From assembly GCF_016056305.1 (NCBI RefSeq), contig NZ_JAECZC010000012.1, positions 1-64,000 on the forward strand: a stretch of 64,000 nucleotides of DNA. The letters are read 5' to 3'. Position numbers and translations under genes: made by a program. Source of the DNA: Amazonocrinis nigriterrae CENA67 (GTDB lineage: Bacteria; Cyanobacteriota; Cyanobacteriia; Cyanobacteriales; Nostocaceae). A model generated the notes under the pieces. The model worked only from the letters and a program-made list of their open reading frames with translations, had not been told where the DNA came from and ran no database searches. Shown here one piece after another: positions 63,349-64,000 of the stretch; the stretch's first letter is position 1, and every line of letters starts with the position of its first letter.

Positions 63349-64000
63349 TTACTCTGTCCACAAAACAGGAAATATTGCTGGATCGCTATAGTCTGGATAG
63401 CCGTTTGGCAGTTTGCGACACATACGGTCAAGAAAGTGATGAATTTGTTTTCCGTTATTCCAGAAAGGTTGATATCGGTTGTCATAATCTTGTAAATATA
63501 AAGCGAATGCTAAGCGGGGTAAATTGCTGTGATTAGGATAACTACCGTGAATAGTCAAACTATGATGAAAACTAACTTGACCTTTTTTCATAATTATGGG
63601 TACTTCCACAATCTTTCGCCCTTCTTGAGCAAATGTGTTTTCTATCTCTTTAAGATTCTGATTATTGAATGATCGCATATGTTCAGTACCTGACCATTTA
63701 TGACTACCATCAATTACAACTAATGGTGATCTATAAACATCAGTATCGTGGAAGGGAATCCAAGCAGAAAGCATTTTATTAGAGGTGCAGTTAGAAGAGT
63801 AAGAGTAATCAGTATGCCAACCAACTACCCCCTCACCTTCATTAATTGTTGGTGCTTTGTAAACTAGCGTATCTTCAAACAGCCGAATTCCTCTAGTCCT
63901 AGCTAGTTTAGCAGCGATCGCCCCAATCATTGGGTGCAAGAGCTTACGTAGTTCTTTCTTACGATAAGAAACATGTTGATTATTGCGTACAGCGTTCCCA
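63349..64000 (-). CDS. PhyH-family dioxygenase, mirrored copy, 5' end outside the window
   Basis: This is the inverted duplicate of 30531-31182. By symmetry the start codon would fall at 64221, so about 73 codons are cut off by the window edge. The facial-triad residues (His136, Asp138, His225 in full-length numbering) lie inside the window. The internal start at 63939 is not the true one. Confidence 0.85.
   Translation of the reverse strand, partial: GNAVRNNQHVSYRKKELRKLLHPMIGAIAAKLARTRGIRLFEDTLVYKAPTINEGEGVVGWHTDYSYSSNCTSNKMLSAWIPFHDTDVYRSPLVVIDGSHKWSGTEHMRSFNNQNLKEIENTFAQEGRKIVEVPIIMKKGQVSFHHSLTIHGSYPNHSNLPRLAFALYLQDYDNRYQPFWNNGKQIHHFLDRMCRKLPNGYPDYSDPAIFPVLWTE

Larger units (their letters stand above)
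30531..64000. repeat. Spacer-free giant palindrome (two 16,735-bp arms, right end beyond the window)
   Basis: Position x on the left arm corresponds to the complement of 94531-x on the right. All 11 complete or partial gene pairs obey this exactly and give identical proteins. The terminal bases also match: the last bases of the window (ending AGCGTTCCCA) are the reverse complement of the sequence beginning TGGGAACGCT at 30531. No mismatch was noticed in the stretches I compared. The axis is between 47265 and 47266 in AACTTAAGTT. The palindrome reaches the window edge, so its full length is unknown. See the findings for artefact versus hairpin-end interpretations. Confidence 0.97.

Noticed and set aside
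63349-63939. A shorter PhyH protein starting at 63939
   Set aside because: Mirror symmetry shows that the true start is outside the window; the internal start would remove the N-terminal region.
47266-64000. Treating the right-arm genes as true paralogues forming a second exopolysaccharide locus
   Set aside because: The arms show no differences even in fast-changing tandem repeats, so there is no evidence of independent evolution.

Overview
The window reads as DNA of a filamentous, probably heterocyst-forming cyanobacterium (Nostocales). The evidence is the C-terminal end of photosystem II D1 (psbA) at the left edge, frequent GCGATCGC (HIP1) octamers, many heptameric short tandem repeats (AATTCCC, GTCAGTT, AATTACC types), and cyanobacterial-type infC, ilvN, SulP and Npt/HEAT proteins. 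This assignment rests on sequence features recalled from known families; no search was run.

Region 1 (1-14.3 kb) is a mixed housekeeping and accessory stretch: psbA end, a membrane TIR protein, small hypotheticals, two gene remnants (a DNA methyltransferase C-terminus and an Rpn/PD-(D/E)XK-type tail), a lipoprotein staphylococcal-nuclease homologue, a ferritin-like diiron protein, a SulP anion transporter, an Npt-like carrier fused to HEAT repeats, infC, an alpha/beta hydrolase, a BON protein and ilvN. The gaps are filled with dispersed repeats.

Region 2 (14.3-37.9 kb) is one long plus-strand surface or exopolysaccharide cluster preceded by about 1.5 kb of AT-rich DNA with a strong hairpin. 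It has the parts of a Wzx/Wzy pathway: a membrane nucleotide-sugar 4,6-dehydratase, an initiating phosphoglycosyl transferase (PglC/WcaJ-like), four GT4 glycosyltransferases, a Wzx flippase, a Wzy-like polymerase, and a Wzc-like co-polymerase/tyrosine kinase. It also carries sugar-modifying genes: an epimerase, a DegT aminotransferase plus a divergent DegT-like protein, a PhyH dioxygenase, a GNAT-type acyltransferase, and an MBL-Rieske protein. Together they suggest a glycan with deoxy-amino and possibly hydroxylated or acylated sugars. No Wza outer-membrane export protein is seen here.

Region 3 (37.9-47.2 kb) runs on the minus strand: a secreted GH29 alpha-L-fucosidase, a pentapeptide-repeat membrane protein, a quinone-oxidoreductase-like MDR enzyme, a repeat-packed 0.84 kb gap, and a secreted TPR-CHAT protein with ten near-identical 42-residue repeats.

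The dominant structural fact is that 30531-64000 is a giant inverted repeat with no spacer, centred between 47265 and 47266. Position x on the left arm equals the complement of 94531-x on the right arm. Every gene from the PhyH dioxygenase to TPR-CHAT appears twice, and the duplication runs off the right edge. A spacer-free perfect palindrome over 33 kb is not expected to be stable in a bacterium. The likeliest reading is an assembly or fold-back artefact. The biologically exciting alternative is read-through of a covalently closed hairpin end of a linear replicon, with the TPR-CHAT gene as the terminal gene. Right-arm copies should not be counted as independent genes until this is settled.
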